A stretch of 64,000 nt of DNA from Taudactylus pleione (taxonomy: Eukaryota; Chordata; Amphibia; Anura; Myobatrachidae), in the NCBI GenBank assembly GCA_031769625.1, contig JAUIMM010000547.1, positions 620,001 to 684,000 on the forward strand. Reading direction: 5' to 3'. The position numbers and the translations under genes are program-made. Every line of letters starts with the position of its first letter. Position 1 is the first letter of the stretch. Below, in pieces: positions 37,120 through 47,169 of this stretch. The notes under the pieces are model-generated. The model saw only the letters and a list, made by a program, of their open reading frames with translations, was not told where the DNA came from and made no database searches.

Positions 37120-38815
37120 GGTGGCTTACCACTACCTCTCTGTCTCCTCTGTGCTTACCACTACCTTTCTGACCCCTCCACACTCACCACTACCTATCTG
37201 CACTATCCCTGATCCCTCCTTACCAAATACTACCTCTCTGCACTACCTCCCTGACCCCTCCACACTCACCACTACCTATCTGCACTTCTCCCCTGACCCC
37301 TCCTTACCAAACACTATTTCTCTGTATTACCTCCTTGACCCCTCCACACTCACCAATACTAAACTGCACTACAGTAGCGTAACTATAAATTTATCCCCTC
37401 TTACCAAAAAAGTTTTGGCTCCCCCCACCTACAGACCCCTCTCCTCTTCTAGATATTACTCTCTATCTGTCCCTACTACTAATACCCCTATTACTCACCT
37501 AGAGACTGATGGGAGCCCCTCCATAGACCACTGTCCACCCCCACCCCTGTATTACTGGGACCACTCACTATGACACCTCTCCCTAATCTGTCTCTAACAC
37601 CAGCCGCCATCACTTTATCTCTGCCCCTTATCTGTCCCAATCTCCAGGAGAGAGGAGACAGCAGCCCCACGCCTCCTCTCCACTCCCCTGTGTTTCTCCT
37701 TCCCACATGTCTTGCTGTATCTGCCCTCCCAGCATGTTCCCTCCTCCCCCAGTGTTACATCCCCATGCCCCCTAGCCACCACAGGGTCTGCAGGGACCAT
37801 TGCTATGCCACTGCTGAACTACCTCCTGACCCCTCCTTACCAAACACTATTTCTCTGCACTACCTCCCTGACCCCTCCTTACCAAACACTACCTCTCTAC
37901 AGTACCTCCCTGGCCTCTGCATACTCACCGCTACCTATCTGCACTACCCCCTGACCCCTCCTTACCAAACACTACCTCTCTACACTACCTCCCTGGCCTC
38001 TGCATACTCGCCACTACCTATCTGCACTACCCCCTGGCCCCTCCTTACCAAACACTACCTCTCTGCACTACCTCCCTGGCCCCTGCATACTCACCACTAC
38101 CTATCAGCACTACCCCCTAACCCCTCCTTACCAAACACTACCTCTCTGCACTACCTCCCTGGCCTCTGCATACTCACCGCTATCTATCTGCACTACCCCC
38201 TGATCCCTCCTTACCAAACACTACCTCTCTACACTACCTCCCTGGCCTCTGCATACTCACCACTACCTATCTGCACTACCCCCTGGCCCCTCCTTACCAA
38301 ACACTATCTCTCTGCATTACCTCCCTGGCCCCTGCATACTCACCACTACCTATCAGCACTACCCCCTAACCCCTCCTTACCAAACACTACCTCTCTGCAC
38401 TACCTCCCTGGCCCCTGCATACTCACCACTACCTATCTGCACTACCCCCTGGCTCCTCCTTACCAAACACTATCTCTCTGCACTACCTCCCTGGCCCTTG
38501 CATACTCACCACTACCTATCTGCACTACCCCCTGGCCCCTCCTTACCAAACACTATCTCTCTGCACTACCTCCCTGGCCCCTGCATACTCACCACTACCT
38601 CTCCGCACTACCCCCTGACCCTTCCTTACCAAACACTACCTCTCTGCACTACCTCCCTGGCCCCTGCATACTCACAACTACCTATGTGCACTACCCCCTG
38701 GCCCCTCCTTACCAAACACTACCTCTCTGCACTACCTCCCTGGCCCCTGCATACTCACCACTACCTATCTGCACTATTCCCTTGACCCTTCCATACTCAA
38801 CACTATCTCTCTGCT
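37120..38815. repeat. 83-bp satellite-like array, about 20 copies
   Basis: CCTCCCTGGCCCCTGCATAC and TCCTTACCAAACACTACCTC alternate every 83 bp. The early part (37120-37800) is more diverged and is interrupted by non-repeat sequence around 37370-37800. The 415-codon open frame is a product of the repeat. Confidence 0.92.
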
Positions 38816-38957
38816 AATAAAAAAATGTGTTACAGCCACCTGCGCCCCAGGACTGCTGCTTAGTCCACACTCTGGGTCACCAAACCTTTACAAGCACATA
38901 TACAATTTATGAGTGGTCCAAAAGCGCAAAGTCCCTGTTAAAGATCCGTATTCTTAA

Positions 38958-39276
38958 GCTGCCCACACATTAGACCAACTTACATCCAACCAGCCAACTA
39001 GTTGATTGGTTGGAATGAAAATCTGGTAAGGAATGAAAGCAAATGATAATCAGAAATTTGCTCCCAAACGCCGGAAAATGGACAAAAACTGTTGTTTGAA
39101 CAAATTGTTTAGATCAAACATTTAACAAACTTGTCTGACGACCATTTTTATCTGATTACTGGCCTTTAGGAGCAAATTGCAGATCATCATTTACTCCCAG
39201 ACGTTACCAGATTTTCATTCCAACCAATCAACTAGTTGGCTGGTTGGACAGATAATCTGTAGATGTGTGGCCAGCT
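38958..39276. mobile_element. MITE with TTAA target duplication
   Basis: Ends GCTGCCCACACAT and ATGTGTGGCCAGC are inverted, and TTAA flanks both sides (38954-38957 and 39277-39280). The interior is also palindromic (CCAACCAGCCAACTAGTTGA). TTAA targets are used by piggyBac-like and some Kolobok elements. The surrounding repeat arm is continuous if the insert is ignored, which proves insertion. Confidence 0.82.
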
Positions 39277-39885
39277 TTAATCTCGATATTTCTCCTGTAT
39301 GGAATCCCTCAACGTCTCAGAAAGAAGAAGAGAAATAAAGCAGTCTATTATGTTCATATATCACCATAAGATTTCAGCTTATGAAGGATTTTCCTTGGAC
39401 TCACCTCACAATAATGAGATGTGTACCTATAAAGGTTTCTTTTATATTCTCTCTGGTCTGATCAGCATATGTCTGCATAACTTTTTACTTCAAACACCAA
39501 ACCCCTCTCACCTGGGAACAGGTATAAACGTTCACATAAAGGTATCTTTATATCAGATCGGAAGACCTCCTCCTTGGTCCACCCTTGAGAGAAAAACAAC
39601 GGATGTCCAGGGAACCACATGATCCAAAAAGGATATTTGTTCCAAATGTATAATAAAACAATGACCAATAATACAAATAGTAAAAATGAAAAAAACATCC
39701 AATATATCAAAAAACAAAAAGAAGAATTATCCACTAAAGTGAAAAATCTTCCCCCATGGAGAGCCTATCCGCAGAAGGGAACTAGGACAAACAGCGCCAC
39801 CTCCCACCCAGTCTGAGTAGGGCAAAGATGTCCAAGTTAGATGTAAATACCAGATTTCCACAACTGCATTAGGGTCCCCTATTCC

Positions 39886-39921
39886 TCCAACGCGTTTCTG
39901 ACAATGGTCCTTCCTCAGGGT
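39886..39921 (-). ncRNA. Hammerhead-like motif
   Basis: Minus strand: CC, CTGAGGA, extra A, imperfect hairpin GGAC/GTCA with loop CATT, GAAAC, palindrome AACGCGTT, GG. Same architecture as the other copies. Confidence 0.45.
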
Positions 39922-39962
39922 CTATCTGGGGTATCTCTAGTCAGGCTTTATACACCCTAACT

Positions 39963-40118
39963 GAGGGGTCTTCAACCTTGGCCCTCCAGCTGCTGTGGAA
40001 CTACACATCCCAGCATGCACTGCCATAGTTTTAGCATGCTGATATATCAAAAATGTGGCAGTGCATGCTGGGATGTGTAGTTCCACAACAGCTGGAGGGC
40101 CAAGGTTGAAGACCCCTG
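39963..40118. mobile_element. Palindromic hAT MITE
   Basis: 156 bp, nearly a perfect hairpin: GGGGTCTTCAACCTTGGCCC and its complement at the two ends, flanked by the identical octamer CCCTAACT (39955-39962 and 40119-40126). No coding capacity. A common vertebrate MITE type. Confidence 0.9.
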
Positions 40119-40495
40119 CCCTAACTAATGATGAGGTCTCCAAACTCTCATTAACAGGTTGACATAAAATCCGGTAAAGAACCCAAATAAAGCAATACAT
40201 ACAACCAATAACATATAAAAGAATGCATAAATTGCCTAAAAAAGACATCAAATATATATCCCACCAGCGATTATAAGGCATTATAGGTACACATTTCATT
40301 ATTGTCAGGTGAGACGAAGGAAAATCCTTCATAAGCTGAAATCTTATGGTGATATATGAAAATAATAGACTGCTTTATTTATCTTCTTCTTTCTGAGACG
40401 TTGAGGGATCCCATACAGGAGAAATATCGAGATTGAGAATACGGATCTTTAACAGGGACTTTGCGTTTTTGGACCACTCATAAATTGTATACTAT

Positions 40496-40844
40496 CTCTC
40501 TGCTGTTTGTACTATCTCCTGGCCCCTTCATACCAAATAGTGCACTGCCTACATGACCTCCCCATGCCCACCACAACTGACCCCTGGCCCCATAACTGAC
40601 TGCCATGCACAGTAGTAGATTACTGACCTCTCCCACTAACAGATATATATAGAGTTTTATAATATTCTATTTTTAGTATATATATGGTTAATAAATTATA
40701 CTAATACTTTTTCCCCATTATAGTTGGCCACACCCCCTCCAGTGACTGGCCTCACCCCTTTGTGAGCCCCTATTATTGCATTCCCTTGTGGGCCTCCATG
40801 CTCCAGTCCGCCACTGCCTGACAGGCTCCTATCACTGTCAGTAT
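40496..40844. other. No gene; remnant of the 83-bp array and repeats
   Basis: The first 100 bp resemble the 83-bp array again (ACTATCTCTCTGC), so the Penelope-type element probably inserted into that array. The rest includes GCCACACCCCCTCCAGTGAC and CAGTCCGCCACTGCC, typical of old DNA-transposon ends. Confidence 0.45.
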
Positions 40845-40950
40845 AACTGATGTCAGGGAAATGCAGGCGGCGGCCAAATAGTATTAGTTTCCCCACGCAA
40901 GCTGCGCTGCACTATGCTGCATGCAGCATATATTATAATAAAAATAAAAT
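40845..40950 (-). repeat. Inverted-repeat arm, right
   Basis: Reverse complement of 27691-27790, about 80 percent similar by eye. Confidence 0.7.
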
Positions 40951-41280
40951 GTATTATGCAGTTCCGGAACATAATTTTTCACATGAACTTCCAGAATAGG
41001 AATTCCGGAGCATTCCGTCACAAATATAGCCCTGTTTATACTGATGTATATACTGATGTTCTGGATTTCATGACTTAATGAAGCAGGCTTACTTCTGATT
41101 TGAAGGCTTGGGTATATACAGTAAATACCATGTATCAGTGAAGGCCAGTCTCCTGACTTATGCTTATTACCCAGTTTCTCTGCACCTGATGTCTCATCCT
41201 GTTTCCAGATCTACATGGCTGGTGATTTCTGCGATCTGTCTGTTACGTCAAATGGCAAATGTGTGTAGCTGAAATTTCTG

Positions 41281-41284
<4 letters not shown>

Positions 41285-41327
<43 letters not shown>
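41285..41327. repeat. TA microsatellite
   Basis: Pure TA repeat at the outer edge of the inverted Penelope-type pair. Confidence 0.9.
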
Positions 41328-41328
<1 letters not shown>

Positions 41329-41388
41329 CAGTCCACAAACGGAGGCACTCACGAGACTGAAATTTTCCAAAGTTTTAAAAGTCCTTTA

Positions 41389-41424
41389 ATCCTACGTTTC
41401 GGGAATTATCCGTCGTCTGGGACA
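41389..41424 (-). ncRNA. Hammerhead-like motif, left arm
   Basis: Minus strand: TCC, CAGACGA (one change from CTGACGA), hairpin GG/CC type with an AATT loop region, CGAAAC, GTA, GGA pairing with TCC. The partner on the right arm retains CTGACGA but has a damaged GAAAC. Confidence 0.4.
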
Positions 41425-42283
41425 TACAGCATATAATAAAAAAACCACAATCCCCACATCTATATACCCACAATGCATCCCCAATCAGTCATGAAATGCA
41501 ACACACCTATGAGATGATATCACCCACCTGTAAAAAAAAGGGCCAGAGAAGTCCCAGAGCGACACATACGAACAGCGCCGCGGCGCTGAGTGACGTCAAG
41601 GACCCACGACCCCCCCACGTGGGTGTCGATCAGACGTTGCATAGCAACAGACCAAACAACCACGTGTACGGGGATCCAAATCAAAAAAAATCTACTATTA
41701 CATAACATCATCTGAGAGAATATGCATACACCAAAGAAATTAAAAAAACATATTAAAAATACAAATTAAAACATTATTAACTGTAGCCAAAACCATATTA
41801 ATTTCAACGAAGGTAAATACTACCAAATATGCATCTTATCACCCCGATGTAATATACTCATCAAATATCAAATTATTTGTACAAGACAATGCCCAATGGA
41901 CATAATTCTTGCATATATACACAATTGAATAATTGACATATTTAACCACACATTAATGATCCATCCTATATACAATATAACACAGGCATATCTTTAACCT
42001 TTACATAAAAGAGGTAAACATCAATTCCAAATAGAGCACCATCTCAGCAATACCAAAATTAATTCAACACAGAGAGGTCATCAAAAAACTACCTGAAGTT
42101 ATATAGAATTAAAGAGGTTATAGAAAACATCTCAAACCCATAGTTTCATTGAGACCCCTGGGTGCAAACGTCCCCAACTTGAAAATCCACTTGGTCTCTC
42201 TCTGCAGAAGTTTTTTACCTCTATCTCCCCCACGCCTTGAGACAGGTTCATGATCAATAATAATAATTTTATTATATGCTGTA

Positions 42284-42320
42284 TGTCCCTGACGATGGGT
42301 AATTTCCTAAACGTAGGATT
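42284..42320 (+). ncRNA. Hammerhead-like motif, right arm
   Basis: Plus strand: TCC, CTGACGA, extra T, hairpin GGG/TCC, TAAACG where GAAACG is expected, GTA, GGA. Inverted partner of 41389-41424. Confidence 0.4.
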
Positions 42321-42457
42321 AAAGGACTTTTGAAGCTTTGGAAAATTTCAGTCTCGTGAGTGACTTTGTGGACCGTGGACTGTTCTATTTCGGGCTGTTT
42401 GCCCTGGAGGGCACCGGAGCATTACCTTCTTGTTGGTGGGAGTGCCGGGTCTACCTG

Positions 42458-42459
42458 GA

Positions 42460-42501
<42 letters not shown>

Positions 42502-42516
42502 ATACTGTATATATGA
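42458..42516. repeat. TA microsatellite
   Basis: TA repeat with one slipped TATTA. Confidence 0.9.
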
Positions 42517-42605
42517 ATAAAATGGCATATTTCTTTACTTGTTCACAGTATTGTGATCAGTGTTTCTCCTGTATGTCTTACAATTACCAGTCCCATGCCT
42601 GCTAC

Positions 42606-42976
42606 CAGGGTTGTCTGAAAAGCAGTGTGGGCCCTGGGCAAAGCAATGCACTGGGGACCCTACCCACCGATTCATGGGAAAAAAATTTAAATGGTCAATA
42701 AAATTAACTCTCCTGCATGCCCATCAGACCTCCCACACATGCAGAGAGACTCTGTCTGACTGGTCTGAAGCCTACGGATAAAGTGAAACTGGGACTGATG
42801 TGAGTACTCGCCACGGGGGGAGGTTAGATCAGAATACAGTGCAACGGCGGTCGGCTTATAAAAATATCACAAATTTACCAACTGCCCGCAGCTGCAGGCG
42901 GGTGGGTTGGCGGGCCCCTACAAGCTTTGGGCCCTTGGGCAACTGCCCAACAAGCCCAATGGAAGAGATGGCCCTG
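42606..42976. mobile_element. hAT-type MITE
   Basis: 371 bp with ends CAGGGTTGTCTG and GAGATGGCCCTG, flanked by the identical octamer CCTGCTAC (42598-42605 and 42977-42984). Internal GGGCCCTGGGCAA and TTGGGCAACTGCCC are also inverted. Confidence 0.9.
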
Positions 42977-42984
42977 CCTGCTAC

Positions 42985-43900
42985 ATGAATTAAGGGGCAT
43001 ATCCAATTAGCAGTGTTAACCCAATTTGTGAGTTAAGACAAGTGCAAAGTTTTTGGTATTCAATTAGCCACGGTAATTTTAAATAGGATTTAACAAAGCT
43101 TATTTCTGGCAGCCTTAGAGCAGGTGCAAAGTCACTATTTTAAGATAAAAATGTCGGGGCTTTGTTAAGAACTCCTGGGACGCCCCCTCTAATGACTAAA
43201 ATAGTCAATTACAAGTTTTTAATTAGCTTAATTTGTTTATAATAATGGGTTAAAAGGTGCAGTACAGGTATATGGGGTGTTGTGTGGATATGGATCTATT
43301 TATTAACATTATTTTTACTAAAATAAAGTGAAAAGGGATGTTTTTAAACCCTTTTCACATTATTTTAGTTTCACCTAAATTTACTAAAGGGCAATTGGAG
43401 TAGAATTCGTAAAATTCTACTCCAAGCCCTAATTATCACATAGCTGACCGGGTCACAGTGCGGGATGGAAGACCAGCTGACCGGAGCCACAGAGGACATC
43501 ACCAGAGCACCGATGGCCTGACCAGAGGTAAGTGAAATTAACAGGGGGGGGTCGGCGAGGGTCGCGGTGGGGTCGCAGCGGCCGGTCGGTGCATGCGCAG
43601 TACCTCGTCACTGTATTTTTTCCGAAAAATACAGTGATAATGCTGCGGAGGGGATTCGCAGGGAGAGAGCTTTATCGCAAGCTCTGTCCCTGCAAAGGAT
43701 TTTTAATAAATCTTTGTGATATTGATTGAATTCGCAATGCAAATTCAGCCGGTAATATCACACTACAACCTCGTTTTAAATGTGGATTGTAGTAAATAGA
43801 GCCCTAAATATTCAAGACTGCGATTAGATTAAATATTATGTTATTGTTGTTAATAACAAAGGTAGATTAGGGTGAAACAAATTATGTATATTGTGGTGTT
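42985..43900. other. No gene; AT-rich, MITE-like with an internal hairpin
   Basis: Contains a 21-bp inverted repeat with one mismatch (43317-43337 against 43349-43369) and sequences such as CATATCCAATTAGC and TAGTAAATAGAGCCC that could be the ends of an AT-rich MITE at about 43001-43805. Boundaries not proven. Confidence 0.4.
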
Positions 43901-44307
43901 AAGAATTACATACGTTTATTACTTCCAAACTTATCAACCTTGATTAGCTTACTTAACCTTAACTACAAATAAAGACACAGACACCATAGCTTGGCTAAAA
44001 AGGTCACAGCTTTTATTTATAATTGAATCAATTAACCTAACCAGGGTGGCAAAGAGATGCTGCAGACTCAGTTCTAGCTTTTTAACTTACTCCAAAATAC
44101 TCAGGGAACGACTAACCCGTCCCCCCTTTCAGACGCACTTAAACCGTGAGGGTCTCACTTCCCTCCTGGGCCAATCCGAGGCGTTTCGTGCAAAAACGCC
44201 CGGGTCCCCCCGTGCGGAGCAGGACAAACCCGCCTTGTACATCGAGAGCAAGTGCTCCCAGTTATCTTGCGTCCCATAAAGCCACTGAGCTGCAGCGTAC
44301 TCCTGCC
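43901..44307 (-). repeat. Ngaro split repeat B2
   Basis: 407 bp almost identical to B1 (44963-45371), starting AAGAATTACATACG and ending CTGCAGCGTACTCCTGCC on the plus strand. B1 has two extra bases. Confidence 0.93.
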
Positions 44308-44377
44308 GTGCTGTGCCTCACCTGTAATGGGAAAAAGGTTAATACACAACCAAATATCAGGGAGGGATGGTGGGTTT

Positions 44378-44962
44378 CAAAAATTCCTTCCAAATATGGA
44401 AAAGGTTAATATGACAGACCACACATGTTTTCCCACAATTAATGGTTGTATGTATTGTACTGTTCTGTTTTGTCTATTATAATTTATAGTAATGTTTTGT
44501 ATTACTTGGTTTTTCTATGTAATACTTGCTATATTTTTATTTTCTTTTTTTATATTATATAATTTGTCTACTTTATATGTTTTTTGTACTATATTTTTTT
44601 TTTCTTTTTTCTTTTATTTTATTTGTATAAAATTTCAAAAATATAATGTTTATATTATGATGATTGTAGATTACTGTTTACTATTGTCTTATCTGATGTA
44701 TATTGGATTTTTTTGTTCTACTAATAAAAATTATTTGAGTAAAAAAAAAATTCCTTCCAAGAGGCTGATCCCAAGGACCACAGGCTCCTATATAGGCCAC
44801 GATAACCACTCCCCCAAACTATATTACTGGCCCTTGGAAGCAGCTGATCACATCCAAACTAACATCAATTAACCCAGCAACAAGGCTGTCATTCAAACAC
44901 ACTGTCAGTAAAAAACTAATAATCTTAACACTCCTCAATCCTATTCATATTTCGTCATCCAT
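44378..44962 (-). repeat. Ngaro split repeat A2 (interrupted)
   Basis: Outside the L1-like insert it matches A1: CCAAGAGGCTGATCCCAAGG through CCTATTCATATTTCGTCATC, ending directly at the start of B1. The 70 bp between A2 and B2 (44308-44377) has no counterpart in the other repeats. Confidence 0.9.
44394..44745 (-). mobile_element. 5'-truncated L1-like LINE insertion in repeat A2
   Basis: 352 bp ending in poly(A), with AATAAAAATTATTTGAG just before the tail on the plus strand, so it reads on the plus strand. It is flanked by a 15-bp duplication AAAAATTCCTTCCAA (44379-44393 and 44746-44760). Removing it restores A2 to match A1. Poly(A), AATAAA and a long duplication are signs of target-primed reverse transcription. 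The T-rich 126-codon open frame has no known domain. Strand: the poly(A) end lies at the high-coordinate side, so transcription was rightward even though the host element is minus. Confidence 0.85.
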
Positions 44963-45371
44963 AAGAATTACATACGTTTATTACTTCCAAACTTATCAAC
45001 CTTGATTAGCTTACTTAACCTTAACTACAAATAAAGACACAGACACCATAGCTTGGCTAAAAAGGTCACAGCTTTTATTTATAATTGAATCAATTAACCT
45101 AACCAGGGTGGCAAAGAGACGCTGCAGACTCAGTTCTAGCTTTTTAACTTACTCCAAAATACTCAGGGAACGACTAACCCATCCCCCCTTTCAGACGCAC
45201 TTAAACCGTGAGGGTCTCACTTCCCTCCTGGGCCAATCCGAGGCGTTTCGTGCAAAAACGCCCGGGTCCCCCCGTGCGGAGCAGGACAAATCCGCCTTGT
45301 ACATCGAGAGCAAGTGCTCCCACAGTTATCTTGCTTCCCATAAAGCCACTGAGCTGCAGCGTACTCCCGCC
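44963..45371 (-). repeat. Ngaro split repeat B1
   Basis: 409-bp partner of B2; it abuts A2 at 44962/44963 with no spacer, as the Ngaro plan requires. Confidence 0.93.
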
Positions 45372-45413
45372 AAAGCCAGGCCCTAATAGAGACTGGCCCG
45401 CCACCCAAAAGAA

Positions 45414-46010
45414 CTAACCAAGAAACGAAAACAAATCCTGAACAAAAAGATTCATACCCAGGCCGTTTAAATGCACACCATCATGACGAAAGAAACGTAC
45501 CAGATCACCCTCGAAAAAGCCATGACGCACAACCAAGCCACCTATCGACACGACATGCTTAGACACTGCCACATTCACCTTCCTCCGCGTTCTTTCCAAA
45601 GCCCCAAACTTTCTCACTCCTCTCCACGTCAAGCGGGGTGTCATCTCCAACCACACAATCTGAACGGATGGCCATTTTGTACGAATCGTATCCACAATCT
45701 CACGCAGACTCACAATTAAACCCACACCTGTAAGCTGACCGACATCATTGCCACCAACGTGAAGAACCAACCATTCGGGCATTCCCCATTTTGCCACCGC
45801 AGAAACAATCAGTGCCAACACACCGTCCACACGCAAACGTCTCACTCCAATAGAATACACTTTCCGACTACCAATTGGCAAGCCACTAGTCCGACCCGAG
45901 ACATGCTTTTCCGCCCAAAAAATGTAGGAGTGGCCAACCAACCACACCTGCCCGTCTTCTTTTGTCAACACTGTAAAAGAAGAAACCCTAACATGAGAAA
46001 CCACACCCAA
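45414..46010 (-). CDS. SGNH/GDSL-type hydrolase of the Ngaro element
   Basis: Intact 198-codon frame, the last ORF before repeat B1. Block I reads VWLVGHSYIFWAEKH, in which GHS replaces the common GDS but keeps the candidate nucleophilic serine. Block III is LVLHVGGNDVGQL with the GxND asparagine. Block V is RHDGVHLNGLGMNLF with the D-x-x-H pair. These three blocks form the serine-histidine-aspartate site of SGNH esterases. Such a hydrolase ORF is known in vertebrate Ngaro elements; its role in retrotransposition is not settled. It is the only Ngaro gene here without a frame break, which may hint at less decay or simply its short length. Confidence 0.85.
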   Translation of the reverse strand: MGVVSHVRVSSFTVLTKEDGQVWLVGHSYIFWAEKHVSGRTSGLPIGSRKVYSIGVRRLRVDGVLALIVSAVAKWGMPEWLVLHVGGNDVGQLTGVGLIVSLREIVDTIRTKWPSVQIVWLEMTPRLTWRGVRKFGALERTRRKVNVAVSKHVVSIGGLVVRHGFFEGDLVRFFRHDGVHLNGLGMNLFVQDLFSFLG

Positions 46011-46256
46011 CCTGGATCAAAACGACACAACTTAAGAACAACACAGAGCAACTAACTAGCAGGGATGCCAAAAAGGGGGAAACAGGAGCCCGAGTGAAGA
46101 AGAAAAAACCTAAAACCTACCCGTGAACCAAATTGGGCCAGATCATGGCTAACGGGAGGAAAATTAAAAAATCCCCTCACACCCCCAATTGTTGAACGCT
46201 AACCGTTCAACGATTGGCAGGTAAACAACGTTTTCGGGTTATCGCAAGGTGCGCAC

Positions 46257-47169
46257 CTACAACTTGTCGCAGCGAACATACTTCTTATAACTCCCTGACT
46301 TCCAACGCCCCACCTTTTGAATATCCGAAGGAGATGCCCCAGCAAGCGCTGCACAAGTGGCTGCCCCTATTCGAAAGGAATGGGTGCCGTAAGCTGTATT
46401 ATCTAAACCCAATTTTGTTAAACTTTGCTTAAATAATGCAGTGAACTGAAACTTTGTGAGAGGCTTAGCATCCGCATGAACCAACCACTGAATCCCCCCA
46501 ACTGGGCGCACCAACATGTACTGAGATGCTAAATGAAACGGGCAAATATTGCAATCCTGCTGCTGCGCAAGCGTGACCCATTTACCCCTACCTGTCTGAT
46601 CCGTTTTAGAGAGGCGAAGCTTACAAAGCACTGCTGCCTCTCTAAAAACAATGTCCTTGTACAACAACCCAGAGGACTCAGATAAACTATTAACTGCCAC
46701 TAATTCGCTAACCCTGAAAGCTCCAAAAAATGCAGAAGAAAAAGCTAAACGAAAAAGAGCAGCCTCAAACGCATCAGAAGCTACCTTCCCTAAGCAATGC
46801 TGCCAAAAGCTGGGTGTCCACCGGCCGACGGGAATCGGCGCAAGCAGGAGCCTGCCTCGACCAACCTTTCAGAGCCTTAGCAAGAAGAAAAGACCTGGTT
46901 GGGTCGTGAAAACCTTTAAGTTCGCAAAAAAAAGAGACTCCCGCAAGCGCCGACCCCACGTAGGCCCTGGACCTCCCTTGCTGATATCTCTCCCAAACAA
47001 AGGATGACAGCAACTCCTTCGGAGACTTACCCTCCGAATCTTGGCGCGCGCAGTGACTGCTCCACTCCCGCCATGCGGCCGAGTACTTGAGGAGAGTTGA
47101 TGGAGCGAGCGATTGCATCGCCAAAGCCTCTAAGCCGGCCTGATGATCTGCCACACAAACGGGGGGCAT
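46257..47169 (-). pseudogene. Ngaro tyrosine recombinase (one frameshift)
   Basis: The N-terminal part (47169-46774) has the SAM-like DNA-binding core: LAPSTLLKYSAAWREW, SSFVWERYQQGRSRAYVGSA and FLLAKALKGWSR. The frame breaks near 46775-46785. The catalytic part, in another phase, keeps AFFGAFRVSELVA with the first arginine, CKLRLSKTDQTGRGKW, YGTHSFRIGAATCAALAG with the H-x-x-R pair, KVGRWKSGSYKKYVR with tryptophan and the tyrosine nucleophile. So the full R-H-R-W/Y set is present. This enzyme integrates circular DNA intermediates in the DIRS order. Its start overlaps the end of the RT-RNase H frame by about 40 bp. Confidence 0.9.

Larger units (their letters stand above)
38895..40495. mobile_element. 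Penelope-type inverted terminal pair with nested insertions
   Basis: Sequence 38903-38957 plus 39277-39395 is found again in inverse orientation at 40315-40490 (for example GAGTGGTCCAAAAGCGCAAA and AGATTTCAGCTTATGAAGGA). A hammerhead-like motif lies between the arms. This inverted arrangement and the motif suit a Penelope-like element reduced to its terminal repeats. The left arm is split by a TTAA-type MITE and the middle holds a hAT MITE. No coding sequence. Confidence 0.6.
41328..42380. mobile_element. Inverted pair of Penelope-type termini
   Basis: The segment 41328-41445 recurs in inverse orientation at 42268-42380 (for example GACTGAAATTTTCCAAAG and GTCCTTTAATCCTACGTTT). Each arm carries a hammerhead-like motif pointing inward or outward symmetrically. 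The 820 bp between the arms is AT-rich without coding motifs. A Penelope-like element that lost its ORF is the likeliest reading. Confidence 0.6.

Noticed and set aside
37570..38817. 415-codon open frame rich in leucine, proline and threonine
   Set aside because: Runs through the 83-bp satellite-like array; several overlapping frames are open equally.
44492..44872. 126-codon hydrophobic frame as a membrane protein
   Set aside because: It lies in the T-rich 3' end of an L1-like insertion and crosses its poly(A) tail into Ngaro repeat A2.
43901..45371. Terminal repeats as LTRs of an LTR retrovirus-like element
   Set aside because: The repeats are split and interleaved (A1, B1, A2, B2), and the element encodes a tyrosine recombinase rather than a DDE integrase.
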